Below, piece by piece: positions 1 through 11,392 of a stretch of 64,000 nt of DNA (its first letter is position 1; every line of letters starts with the position of its first letter). The stretch is from assembly GCA_907165065.1 (NCBI GenBank), contig OU015524.1, positions 59,375,295-59,439,294 of the forward strand, in the 5' to 3' direction. The DNA comes from Caprimulgus europaeus. Taxonomy: Eukaryota > Chordata > Aves > Caprimulgiformes > Caprimulgidae. The notes under the pieces are model-generated. The model made no database searches. It was not told the origin of the DNA and saw only the letters and a list, made by a program, of their open reading frames with translations. A program made the translations under genes and the position numbers.

Positions 1-1722
1 CACTTTTTCATGTCAGCCATCAAAATAGCATTGTTTAGAAAAAAGTTTTTAACCCTTTAACTACTCTGCACACAATTCATGGACTGGGATCCACAGAAAA
101 GAGGTCCAGTATGCTGTTCATTTGTCAATTTGAAATTTGGGTTGGTTCTTGTCAGGTGCCCAGAGAAAGACCATTATTTCCACTGAACTTGAGAACAAGA
201 CAGATGCCTCAGATAAAGTTTGCACTAGGCTATATTTTTGCCCAAGTGTGCACAAATTCTATAAAGAAACCCTGATGTCTAAAAAGCGAAGACAATATAA
301 ACCAACAAAATTTTACAGAAATAATAATTTTAGCTTACCTTAGCTGGGGAAAAGAACAAAGTAAGTCATGTTCTAATTAAAACATGGTTGCTTTCTTACC
401 TTGAATTTGAGTCATAGCTTTCTAGTAATAAAAGGCTTATTGTTTACAGCAGTAAAACCCAATACCTGACCCAGAAGCTTTTCAATGACCATTTTCAGAG
501 GATCTCTACACAGTAACGACAAGTCCAAGTCTAAAGTTTGAGAAGCAACAGACAGGACTTTCACTGACATCAGCAGGGAATTATTCAGTTACATCCAAAC
601 CGATGTGGCCCATGATCTTATGAGTAATGTGGGGGGTCAGTAAAAGAAAGTGCAAGAAATATGGGGTGAGCACAGCAAGGTCAGCAAATTACTACTGTGT
701 GTGATAGTGGCAAGCATAAGTAGTTTCCTATGCTTCTGACTTTGGAAAGTTAAAACTGAGGTTGCAGCTTATCAATGGCACCTTGTTCTAACCACAAACA
801 CGCAGACTTTGCCCAGCCAGTTATGTGAATGACCTGAACCAGTACACTGTTCCCTCAGTGTGCATAGAGTACATAGTTTCTTGGTTTCCAGCACACTTGT
901 CCATCTGTTACGATACCTATCAGTGCCTGCTCAGAATAAGCTTGAACTATTTGACTAGTGCATAGAGGCCAGGAAAAAAAAATAGGTTATGATGGACAGC
1001 CCGAAAAATACTGCAAGTGTAAAGTACCCACAAGAAGGCTCTCTTCTGGGCCAGTCTTGGCACTGGCACAGCCTAGCGCTCTACGCACCTGCTGACACAT
1101 AAGTGCCAAGATATGAATAGCTGAACAGCAGGGAAAATGGAAGCAAAGTATCCTCTTCTCTATAGGCTTCCTAGAAGTCATGTATTATCACAGTGGGGCT
1201 CTGAGAACCTGCTAAGACCAACTGGGATGCAAAGACATATTCTCAGGTGCATGAAGACCAAGACTGATAACGCTTTTTTCCAAGGAAGTTTTACAGCAAG
1301 AAAAATCACCCAAGGATTAGGTTGAACCTTACTACACTGAATACAACAAAGCTGGCATGTTTTGACCTGTGATTTTTGCGTGGAGCAGAATAAAACAATA
1401 GACTTTGCCAAGGAGGTAAAGGTAAGAAAAGAGGGGACATGCCATCTGTCCCTTAACCAAAGTCAGCCAATGGATGGAATGGGATCAGCCTAGCTGTTTG
1501 CAACCATCTGGAGCTACAGACGGCAAATGCTGCTTAGCAAAGCACTATCACAGGGCAGACATAAGGTAAGGGAAGTGCGCAAAACCCAAGGTGTTACAGA
1601 ACGAACCTGTCCTGGGTGACGACCTGACATGAGACCAACGCAACGTGCGCCAGGGGGAAGATCCCTTCCAGCATCTGAATGGCTCACCTTACCTTTCCTT
1701 ACAACTTGTTCATTTGTATACA

Positions 1723-1814
1723 ATGAACTATAAAAATGAACTATTGCCTTATGAACTAAAATGAACTATAAAATGAGCCATAAAAATGAACTATTTAGAT
1801 AAAAAGAACTATAA
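1723..1814. repeat. Degenerate ATGAACTATAAAA tandem repeat
   Basis: About seven imperfect copies of ATGAACTAT, mostly followed by AAAA, occur in 92 bp. One copy is ATGAGCCATAAAA. Confidence 0.85.
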
Positions 1815-3940
1815 TGAGGACCCGCTACTTAGCTGCCTTGTCTGCTGCTGAATTTGTTTACTTTGATTAATGAGCAACTGTTGGTCTGGCACTTTTAAAT
1901 CACCTCTACTATCCTTACGCTTTGGTACTGGTAGACTTTTATTTGGGCTGGGCTCTGCCAAGATCACACATGGTCATGCAGTGCCAGAGCTGCTTCTTTA
2001 CACTGCCTGTGTAAGGCTCAGTCACAACTGCAGCTCTTATGCTCATGCCACCTTCCTTGTGGCACAATTCATCACTATTGTGGTGACAACCATGGTACTA
2101 CCCTCACATGCCAGGCTGAACAGGCTGCTCATATGCAGCAGACATCCTTCACGGAGCCCAATATTTTTATTTTCTTTCCAAGGCAAAATGGCACAAATGT
2201 CATCCTTCCATTTCCTCTTCAGACAAACTCAAGGCCTAGAATTCAAGGAAGAAAACAGATACCAGCAAATGCTTTTACTCTTCCTTGCACAGGAGCCTCC
2301 TAAGATTGCCAACTTTCCGAAGACTGCAATTACTTGGTTAAACATAAGGTTAAGCAACACATAAAAGAGAAGAATCCCTCATTTGCTACTTATCCTATTT
2401 AGGGTCATTACAGACCAAAAGGAACCTCAATTTGCAAGAAGACCTTGGAAACTGAAAATACAGAGTAGCTCACTTGTTGCAGGCATCTAAAGTAGCGGGA
2501 AAAAAAAAATAACACTGCAAATTAAACTCTTTTCCCACTTAAGGAGATATTCCTTGGGTTTTTGTCCTCCATCTCTGAAGCTTCAGAGGACATGAGAAGA
2601 GCATGTAGCACTGCCAAGAGAAAAAAAAAATTAAAGGACAAGTCAGGAAATGGTTGGAAAACAAGTGGCTCTATCAAAACACCACAAATGGAAGCAAAGA
2701 GAAACTAAGAGAGAAAAGCCAGTGAAAAGAATTGCCTAATTTGCTGTTTTACATGAGCCCAACCAAGAAATGTTACGCAAACGAAGAATGAACCCAGTGG
2801 AACTTTATTTTCTTGCATTATGTGTTTTCATTTTTGGCTGGGCTGCAAAGTTCAGTTCACTCATTTCCTGGATGGCCTCACAACAAAGGAAAAAAATCCC
2901 AACCTTTTCACCTTGAGGAAATTTCTTCCAAGTACAGTCAAAGGTAAGCTTTTTGGCTACCTCTGAAGACATTTGTGGTTAATTTGTGAGTATAAATGTA
3001 TTGTTTGTGAGCCTCTTTGAGGGTTAAATGCATTACATATAGAAGCAAAGTCTTATGAAAGGCAGATCACAGGAAGCACAAAACTGGCATGGTACTGGAT
3101 TTAGGTGGGATCTAGTACCAGCACAGCATCACACCAAATTTCAAATGAAATGAATTTGAGGAGGAGCAATGAAGGAAATCACAAGGAACAGGAAGTGAAA
3201 ATCAGGGAAGACTCCCCTCAGAGAATGTGGTTCAGGAGGCAATTGCACCACTGCTCACTCATGTTCCCAACGCTAGCTACCACGTCACCACACATGAGGG
3301 CAAAATCTAGAATAGAGGGATTTCAGCATGGTCGAGTGAGTTATGGAAATAAAAGTATTTTGTAGTCTGGTCAAATAACGAGGCAAGTAGGAGACTGCAG
3401 CAAATGACGACGCATCTTTTCCTGGGATAAGATCCCAGATCAGCATTACTGGTGATCTACAGAAGAAGGATCATCAGCTTTTCTTTTGACTGCACCGGTA
3501 CAGAGGAACAAGAGATAAGAAAGCATGCCTGGCTTTCTCCCTTTTGTATCACAAGTTTTTAAAAACATAAAAGTATAACATAAAGAATATGAGATCACTC
3601 TAGCCAGTTTAGACTCAGACCTGAATGGAACTATTAAAGCTACATGATAGAAAATATCAGTAGCAGAGTTTGTGATTTTCTAGGCAGCATTCTCTCTTTT
3701 ACTACGTAGCAATATCAATTTGCTTTCTTCTTCCTATTTCTATTAAACAGTCTTGAACTAGAAATGCCTGTTTTATCTCTTCTTCTTCCTGTTTGGTACA
3801 AATTACAAGAAACTTATTGATAAAACCGTATCTAGTTTCTAGAAAACACTAACCACAGAAACTCAGCAACATAATGATCTACGTCAAACAAACAGAAAAA
3901 AGTAGGGATAGCCTAAACCACTGGCATAGTCTCTGACTTT

Positions 3941-5107
3941 TCACAGAATCACAGAATGTCAGGGATTGGAAGGGACCTCGAAAGATCATCTAGTCCAATC
4001 CCCTTGCTGGAGCAGGAACACCTAGATGAGATCACACAGGAAGTGTCCAGGCGGGTCTTGAATGTCTCCAGAGAAGGAGACTCCACAGCCTCTGAGAGCT
4101 GGAGCTCTCTGTTGGAGCCTGTCCCAGTGCTCCAACACCCTCACAGTGAAAGAGTTTTTCCTTATGGTTCCATGGAACCTCCTGTGCCCCAGCATGCACC
4201 CATTGCCCCTTGTCCTACCACTGGACATCACTGAGAAGAGCCTGGCCCCATCCTCCTGACACTCACCCTTCATGTATTTATAAACATTAATGAGGTCACC
4301 CCTCAGTCTCCTCCAAGCTAAAGAGCCCCAGCTCCCTCAGCCTTTCCTCATAAGGGAGATGCTCCACTCCCTTAACCATTTTGGTGGCTCTGTGCTGGAC
4401 TCTCTCAAGCAGCTCCCTGTCCTTGAACTGTGGGGCCCAGAACTGGACACAATATTCCAGATGTGGCCTCACCAGGGCAGAGTAAAGGGGAAGAAGAACC
4501 TCTCTCGACCTACTAACCACATCCCCTCTAATGCACCCCAGGATGCCATTGGCCTTCTTGGCCACAAGGGCAAAGTGCTGGCTCATGGTCATCCTGCTGT
4601 CCACCAGGACTCCCAGATCCCTTTCCCCATCACTGCTCTCTAGTAGATCATCTCCCAACCTATACTGGAACCTGGGGCTGTTCCTGCCCAGGTGCAACAC
4701 CCTACACCTGCCCTTATTATATTTCATCAAGTTTTTCCCTGCCCAACTCTCCAGCCTGTCCAGGTCTCTCTGGATGGCAGCACAGCCCTCTGGTGTGTCA
4801 GCCACTCCTCCCAGCTTTGTGTCGTCAGCAAACTTGCTGACAGTGCATTCAATTCCCTCATCCAGGTCGCTGATAAACATATTGAATAGTACTGGTCCCA
4901 GTACCGACCCCTGAGGGACTCCACTAGACACAGGCCTCCAGCTGGACTCTGTTCCACTGACCACAACTCTCTGACTTTTTCCCACCAGCCAGTTCACAGT
5001 TCATCTCACTACAAGATCATCCAGACCCACACTTCCTTGGTTTAGCTGCGAGGATGCTGTGGGAGACCGTGTCAAATGCTTTGCTGAAATCAAGATAGAC
5101 CACCTGA
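3941..5107 (-). mobile_element. CR1 non-LTR retrotransposon, 5'-truncated, 1.2 kb
   Basis: On the minus strand this copy has the C-terminal part of CR1 ORF2 followed by the 3' UTR. It ends at 3941 with the terminal TTCTGTGA units, which read CACAGAATCACAGAATG on the plus strand. It is truncated at its 5' end near 5107. It is the longest CR1 copy in the window and lies in AIG1 intron 2, in the same direction as the gene. Confidence 0.95.
4296..4997 (-). pseudogene. CR1 ORF2 reverse-transcriptase fragment, broken
   Basis: A 233-codon open stretch encodes the C-terminal half of the CR1 reverse transcriptase. The SGVPQGS motif is at about residues 25-31, and the catalytic-core xADD motif appears as FADD at residues 56-59. 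The C-terminal CR1 signature [12 protein letters not shown] follows. The endonuclease domain and the N-terminal RT motifs are missing through 5' truncation. Compared with the copy at 30180-30720, it lacks 5 nt near 4310, which shifts the frame just after LGLFSLE, and 3 nt near 4424. It is a dead retrotransposon remnant, not a host gene. Confidence 0.92.
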
Positions 5108-8100
5108 ATTCGTATTAAAAAGAGCAACAATAGGTAAACATAGTCATCAGGTCCTTCAAAGAGGTTCATGTTTAGTTCTTGATGCTCCTAAACAAAACTG
5201 TAGGTTGGCAACTCAGTTTGATCTGAGCCTTCGAAGGTACACAATGCATAACGTAACACTGGAAAGATGTGATTTGCTACAAAGATTTCGCAAAATTTGA
5301 TTTGTTGCAAAGCCACCCAAGCAGACTGTTTGCCCTTGGGCTGTTTTTTCCCCTCCTTTGGAAAGTGGGAGGAGGTTGGTGGTCAGACTTCCCCAGTGGT
5401 TTATATGTAATACTTTTTTAGGAAGTACTAAAAATGAAATACTTTATTTTGTTACTTTTTTTCACATATCATTGTTTGACTTGGGAGTGGAAACCCCTTC
5501 TCTCATCTGTTTTCCAGAATAAGTCATCTCAAGGGCTTCAGTAAACAGGAAATACAGAAAAAAATGTGTTGAATTGCTCTTGAAAAACTATAGTTAGTGG
5601 GCTCTAAAATGTTCCCCTAGTATTTGCATTATTGCCTAAACATGCCCTGGGTAAAACACTGAGCAATAAAAATAATTTAGATGTTAAGGTAACTGACAAC
5701 TACTTAAGCATGACCACTGCTGTTACTTTAGAAACCCAACAAGGATTTTACTCACATCCGTCCAATTTTCATGTGTGAAGGTTCCCTTGTGTTGCTACTG
5801 GAAACCACTGATAAGCTCCATGGAGAGCAAGGCGGGTGAGTCTTAAAGAAAGAAAGTCTGCATTTGAACTTCTTTTGTTTTGTTTTTCTGGGGTGGTGGG
5901 TTGGTTTGGTTTTTTTTGGAGTGAGCAAGCTGTTGAAGGAATATGGGAAATAAGGGAACTTTAGCATTTTTTCTGCAGACACTCTAGTGTTTAATAACTT
6001 CCTTTTAACAAGCACCTCCGGCATACCAAAATTTCACTGGGTATTTTCTTACACATAAATAGCTCTTTAGAGAACAAAGCCAGCATTAGACATTCTGCTT
6101 TCGGGCCCTGAACTCTTCCTACCTGAAATCCCTCCAAAGAAGAGCCCCCAGTGGCCAGCAGTCCCTCTGGCATTGGCCAAGGCTTTGGCAAGTGATACCT
6201 GCCTGTGGTGTGGTGGGCGCTGCTGGAAAGCATCAGGTTTCAGGAAGGAGGTGAGACCAGTGTTAAGTTAGGAAGTGCTGCTGTTTGTCTCCCAGCAGCC
6301 AGCAGAAGAAACAATTAAAACAACCTTTTGAGCAGAAGAAACAACAATGAAAACAACCTTTTTAGGCTTTCTTTTAAGAAGTAAAATGAAATAATATGTG
6401 GCAAACAATTGCTCTCTGTCACCAGAGAAAGGTCACCTTTGGAAATGGAGAGTGTCTGTCCATTTCTTACTATTTTCTGAAGTTTTGTTTAAGACAAGTT
6501 GTTTCTGTATGAAACCCTGGGGAAAGTAGGTAGCTCCAGGTATGCAACACTTCTCTTGGGAATGACTAACTTGTAAATATTGCAACAGTACTTCCAGCGC
6601 AGACAATGGCTAGCTGGGATTCCTCGCTTACCAGCGGCAAGAGAAACCACACCTGAAAGAAGTGCACAGAACAGCCAAGATAAAGTGAAGCTGAAATTCT
6701 CCAAGATCTTGAAAAGTTTCAAGGTCAGGAACACTGCAGGGGTGGAGGAGCACAGAGACAAGAGTATGGAGCTAAAAGAGCAGCAGGAGAGAATCCCTGA
6801 ATCCTAAGCAGCGTAAGAGAGACAAGAAGGGTGTGCTTCAATGCACGTAAAGGCTTACACTTCTAGACTGAAAAAGGCACCTAAAATCTTTAAATAAACA
6901 CAAATAATGTGATGTTCTCCTTCTTCACTTTCTTCTGCTGCCAATCACAATCCCAATCTCCCTTAAAATACAAATGTAACATATAAATCTCTGCACCCAT
7001 AAAATTCGTATTTGCAAGATTGTTTATGCACAGATCTTCTAAAAACTGTATTAGCTGATCCAGTTTCTTCTACCACCGCTGAAGAACTGCAGTCTGTTAC
7101 CCCAACATGAACTGTGGCAGCTTCCAAGAAGCAGGCCAGCAAGTACAGTAAGGGAAGGCTACCAGCTGGGTTTTTATGAAAGAAATACCTGCATAGTGTT
7201 TCACATATGCTTTGTATTTTCTGCAAAAGCATTCTGTATTTCTTCACATATTGTGAAAACCCATATAAATAATGAAATCACATTTTAATGAAGCATGTCT
7301 GAGAATATCAAATTACAAATGATAGATTGATATCTTAACTGCTGGTAATTGACAGAAAGTGATCAGCTTTTGTGAAACAGTACTTTAGAGATCACATACA
7401 ATTTTCTAGTAGTCCTGCCATGAAAAAAAATTGCTTGTAGTGAATGTATTTTGAACTACTATACACTGAAATAAAAAATTAGAATTAAAGGTTTATCCTG
7501 AATTACAATAAAAGCAGTACCTTAATGAAAGGTTCACAGATTTTTCTTAATGTAACCTAAACTTAGAACTAGACTGACACAGATCACACTTCCATGTAAA
7601 AACTCATGGCACTCTGGATTTTCAGCTGCTTTCAGTGTGTGGTATGAGACACATAAAGACACTCAGCACCTTTTGGCATTGCAAGCGAATGTGTAATGTT
7701 CTAGTGCAGCAGGACCTGGTCCAAAGAATAGTTTTCTTTTGAAAAAGACATGTAAAACCACATTTTTCCATACCTTCTGTGTGCTTTTCTTACATTACTG
7801 ACAAACCCATTTTTTTTTACTACCCCGTTTCTTCTGTCAGCTCTGAATCCCCCACAGGATTAACAGGGAGCAACCTGGACTTTCGCTTCCCTTCTTGCCC
7901 ATGACAAAATGGCTTACAGCCCAAACTCTGGTCAGGTCATTAGGGTGTGAAACACACCACAAACAGCACTTTCACTACTCCTGATTATGACACACGGTGC
8001 AGAAAAAGTCTAAATTTACTCTCAAGATGCTGCTGGTACAATCCACATTTCAAATTACTTGTACAATCAAGCTCCTATTGTAACTTTTTTTTTAATAAAC

Positions 8101-8288
8101 CACAATAATTTCAGCAACATTAGTGCTCCCTTACACCTATGAAAAGCAAGAAAATCGTCTCTACCATTTTTCCCTTTCTGCATAGTCTTTTGCATAGAGG
8201 TGCGAAAACCTTTCAGCCAGAAAACAATCAGTATATAACACTGCTTACACAGGTGGCAAAGACATGTGCAGATTCAGACCATACTTAC

Positions 8289-8444
8289 CACTCCAACAGG
8301 GAAAGCTAGAACAGCCATCATCCAGTCACGAAGGGAAATGAGTTTTTTCAGCTGCCTCTCTTGCTCTTGACTGTCATTTCCTTTAGTGAGAAGACTGGAC
8401 AGGTCGGTCAAGACGCAGATCCCAAAGAAGACAGCTTGGATAAC
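8289..8444 (-). CDS. AIG1: AIG1 exon 2 (residues 48-99)
   Basis: This 156-nt exon encodes 52 residues, starting [14 protein letters not shown] and ending AVLAFPVGV, which continue the AIG1 protein directly after exon 1. It carries the second membrane segment (about residues 48-60), a polar loop containing [10 protein letters not shown], and the start of the third membrane segment. The minus-strand acceptor is TTTTCATGCAG, with the AG at 8446-8445. The donor is GTAAGTAT, beginning at 8288. Both junctions are in phase 0. The loop reads [11 protein letters not shown], slightly different from the mammalian form as I recall it, in keeping with a non-mammalian orthologue. The next exon, with catalytic His134, was not found in the remaining 8.3 kb. 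A truncated LTR begins only about 75 bp upstream of the acceptor. Confidence 0.97.
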
Positions 8445-8519
8445 CTGCATGAAAAGGGAACACACTCTTTAACACAGAGAATACCAGACCTTTGTCAGAG
8501 AACAGGTTGGACACAGGTG

Positions 8520-8946
8520 CTGTGATAGTTCCACTGGGCTAGCGCTCAGCTAGCAGCCAACACAGCCATTCACACACTTCCCCCCACCCCCAGGGGACTG
8601 GGGAGAGGATTGGGGCAAGGGTAAGGAGACTCGTGGGGTGAGATAAGAACAATGTAATAATAGAAAGAAAATTTAAAGTAATACTAATATTAAAATAGTA
8701 GTGATAATGATAACAGTAATAAAATATGAAAATGAGTGATACCCAGTGCAACTGCTCACCACCTGCTGACCAAGCCCGGCCCGCTCCCAGATAACGATCC
8801 CAAAGGAGCGACAATCCCGAACCGAAACCGCAATCCCGGAAGAGCGAGAGCCCGAGCCAAAGCCAGAGAGAGCCAAAAGAGGAAGAGCCCCTCACTGATA
8901 TACTGGGCATGACGTGATACGATATGGAATGTCCCATTGGCATACC
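8520..8946 (-). mobile_element. ERV-type LTR fragment (5' part of U3 missing)
   Basis: Read on the minus strand, the segment starts CCAATGGGACATTCCATATC, passes a TATA-like CAGTATATCAG (8895-8905), a CpG-rich stretch (8760-8830), the HOLE-like CAGCAGGTGGTGAGCAGTTG, an ATT/ATC-rich stretch and a CCCC-rich stretch, and ends GTGTGAATGGCTGTGTTGGC near 8540 and beyond. This order of blocks is what I recall of widespread avian endogenous-retrovirus LTRs. The outer U3 appears to be missing. I found no internal viral genes and no clear target-site duplication. It lies in AIG1 intron 1, in the gene's direction, about 75 bp from the exon 2 acceptor. Confidence 0.55.
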
Positions 8947-10306
8947 CAAATGACAATTTAGCTTATTAATTTAAATATTCCTCACTCCCTTAGATCTTGC
9001 ACTTGTAGACTGACAGAACACAAAGTCCTTCACTTCCAGCAACAAAAATGCAAACACTGGTGTGTTATCAGTGTTTCTCTCATAACAAGTCCCAGGCTGA
9101 AAGCAAAATGCAGCACTGTTCCCGCTACTGAAAAGAAACCCAGCTCTGCCCCAGCTAAAAACCAGGACAGGTGCGCATGAGGAAAATTGCCATGGAATTG
9201 ACATGGGGAGTGGGAAAACATCAGTCCCTTAAACATGAGTAGAGTTTGTTCACATAAAAGCCACTTCTGCTGCTAGACTGAAAGCCTTGTATGCACCTTG
9301 CTCCTCATGTATGGGGGCAATCAATAAGTGGAAGAGCCATACCAGGGGTGGGACTTTCCACTCTCACCTCAGACATGTGCCACCCACCAGGGAGTGAATC
9401 ACAGCCACCTCTTCCTGCTTCACTCCATACAACTTGGCCCCAAACCCATAGCATTCACCTCTGAGGTGGAAAAAGTGAGGAACACTCCCTGTGAAAAGAA
9501 AGGAAAGAAAAAAGACGAGCGGTTCCTTCCCTTGCGCCAGGAGGTCTCCCTTGGAGACCCTGCTTGCCCCAGATACTCTACCCAGAGGAGAAGAAGGTGC
9601 CTGAGGCTTCCCAAGAGATGCAGCACACAGCCCGGGCTTCGGCAGATCGATCACTACTTCATCTGAGGCAGCAAACGACAGAATGAGCAAGATGCAGGAG
9701 TTATTCAAGCTTTCTTTTCACGATGGCAGACTGTCATTGACCTGCTTTTTCCTCTTCTGCATTTATGTATTTGTGGGCAATATCGTAAGATTACCTGTTA
9801 TATGAAATTAGTAGTTTAATCACCTGAACCCACCGATTTGGTTCAAGCTTGACTTGATCTTAGTTTGACCACTGCATTTTTCTTCCTTCATTAGCTTAGT
9901 AAAATTGTAATGAGTTAGGTCAGGAATGCTCTTGCCTGAGGACCTGCGCATCCTTTCTCGTACGGTTCAGAGAAAGTGCACGCAGCTTGTTTACTCCCCA
10001 AGCTGGGAGCCTGGGTCACAAACCCCAAGGCATCAGGTAATCTCAGGTAAAAAATTGCCAAAACAGGCTTGGTTTCCACATTGCACAGTAATTAATCAAA
10101 AAACTTAAATACTTAAAATATATACTACATGCTTTTCAATGCAAGCATGGAGCTCTAGTTTAGAAGTCTTCTATGTAAATCTAAGTGTTTGTCAATGTAT
10201 TATGTGCATACATCTTTGCAGAATTTAGACTACAATAAGTAATGTAAAAAACCACCTCAGGCTAGGGGAACCCGATCTGGAATATGGTAGGGAAAAGGGG
10301 GGGGGC

Positions 10307-10454
10307 AGGGGAAGGAAGGAAGGAAGGAAGGAAGGAAGGAAGGAAGGAAGGAAGGAAGGAAGGAAGGAAGGAAGGAAGGAAGGAAGGAAGGAAGGAAGGA
10401 AGGAAGGAAGGAAGGAAGGAAGGAAGGAAGGAAGGAAGGAAGGAAGGAAGGGAA
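10307..10454. repeat. (GGAA)n microsatellite, about 35 units
   Basis: A perfect GGAA tetranucleotide run of about 140 bp follows a G-rich run at 10297-10310. With one C at 10306, the purine tract covers 10289-10454. It creates long spurious ORFs of repeating EGRK or PSFL residues on both strands. In AIG1 pre-mRNA it would be a pyrimidine tract. Confidence 0.98.
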
Positions 10455-10740
10455 TACCAAACAGATGTTGGCTACTAGAAAAAAATCCAGTTATGTGCAA
10501 TGGTTGGATGGATTAAGTACAATCCCTTCCTGAACAATCCTTATATGACCCAAACACTTATAAATTTTGGCTGTAAAGTTGTGAATGACAAACATCCAAA
10601 TGGCTCCTGGATCTCCTTGCAGTTCTGCTGCCATTACTCTCCCCCTCTCCAGGCTGTAGCTACATATAATTTGTTTGATAAATAGATGAAGCAACATTAC
10701 AAAACATTCCCTGAAGCTATGAAATGTGACAGACTACTAG

Positions 10741-10783
10741 TGCTAGAGCTGTGTATTGTGCTAGAGCTGTATATTGTGCTAGA
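10741..10783. repeat. 18-bp tandem repeat, 2.4 copies
   Basis: The units are TGCTAGAGCTGTGTATTG and TGCTAGAGCTGTATATTG, differing at one base, followed by the partial unit TGCTAGA. Confidence 0.95.
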
Positions 10784-10969
10784 AAAAGGCACTACTACTT
10801 CAAATGAGTGCCTGGAAAAGTTACCATCATCTACATAATTTATGAAAAACATTTTAATTCGAAGTTGGGGCTCCTTGGAGCTACATAATCACATGAACTC
10901 CTAATGAACTTTTTCATATTATTTGTTTGAAACAAGCACTTGGTAGAAAAAATCTTCCCATATTCAGCC

Positions 10970-11392
10970 CTGTTTTCCACCAAACAGATGGCCTATTTGG
11001 AGAGAAGGAATAGAAGAACTAATTATGCCTCTGCTTGACTTAAGAGGAGATATGATACCATTTACTACTCACTCAAGAGTGTGAATGCCAAAGAATGAAA
11101 AAGATTTAAGCGAGGACTGGAAAAAAAAGTACACCTAACAGTAATGAGATCAATCTGGGTGCTAAAAAGTTTAGGCTGAGTACCAGGAAATATTTCCTAA
11201 CAGTAAGTTCTGTCAGACCATGACCATGAAATAGTTTCTCAGAGGAAGTGGTGGAAGCCTCATGGCTTGAGTCACTCAAACCGATATTGGACAAAACATC
11301 CAATAACATACTGCAGGGAACAGTATTATGCTGGCAGGACTTGGACGAGTGACTAATGGATTGTTTGCAGCTCTAACTATGATTCCCCGAAA
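10970..11392 (+). mobile_element. Old, degraded CR1-like element
   Basis: The order of segments (GACTTAAGAGGAGATATGAT, then an AGGAAATATTTCCTAACAGT core, then GGCAGGACTTGGACGAGTGA) follows the CR1 ORF2 tail and 3' UTR on the plus strand, with heavy mutation and no intact terminal units. It is clearly older than the other copies. Confidence 0.65.

Larger units (their letters stand above)
1..8288 (-). other. AIG1: AIG1 intron 2, partial
   Basis: The segment starts at the exon 2 donor and runs off the left edge. I searched the minus strand for the next conserved AIG1 segment, the one leading to the catalytic His134, and did not find it. Apart from the CR1 copy at 3941-5107 and a short tandem repeat at 1723-1814, I saw nothing definite in 1-3940 or 5108-8288. 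Confidence 0.85.

Noticed and set aside
1417..1433. Shared GGTAAAGGTAAGAAAA string here and near 17725, resembling splice donors
   Set aside because: No adjacent exon-like frame or conserved peptide was found at either site. The sharing is probably chance in A/G-rich sequence.
1..8288. AIG1 exon 3
   Set aside because: Reverse-complement searches for the conserved segment around the catalytic histidine found no match, so it probably lies outside the window.
8539..8949. 136-codon minus-strand ORF
   Set aside because: It is read-through of the LTR-like segment, whose ATT/ATC-rich stretch encodes Tyr/His/Ile runs. No viral protein is recognisable.
10225..10500. Overlapping ORFs of LPSF or KEGR repeats on both strands
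   Set aside because: They are translations of the GGAA microsatellite and do not encode a protein.
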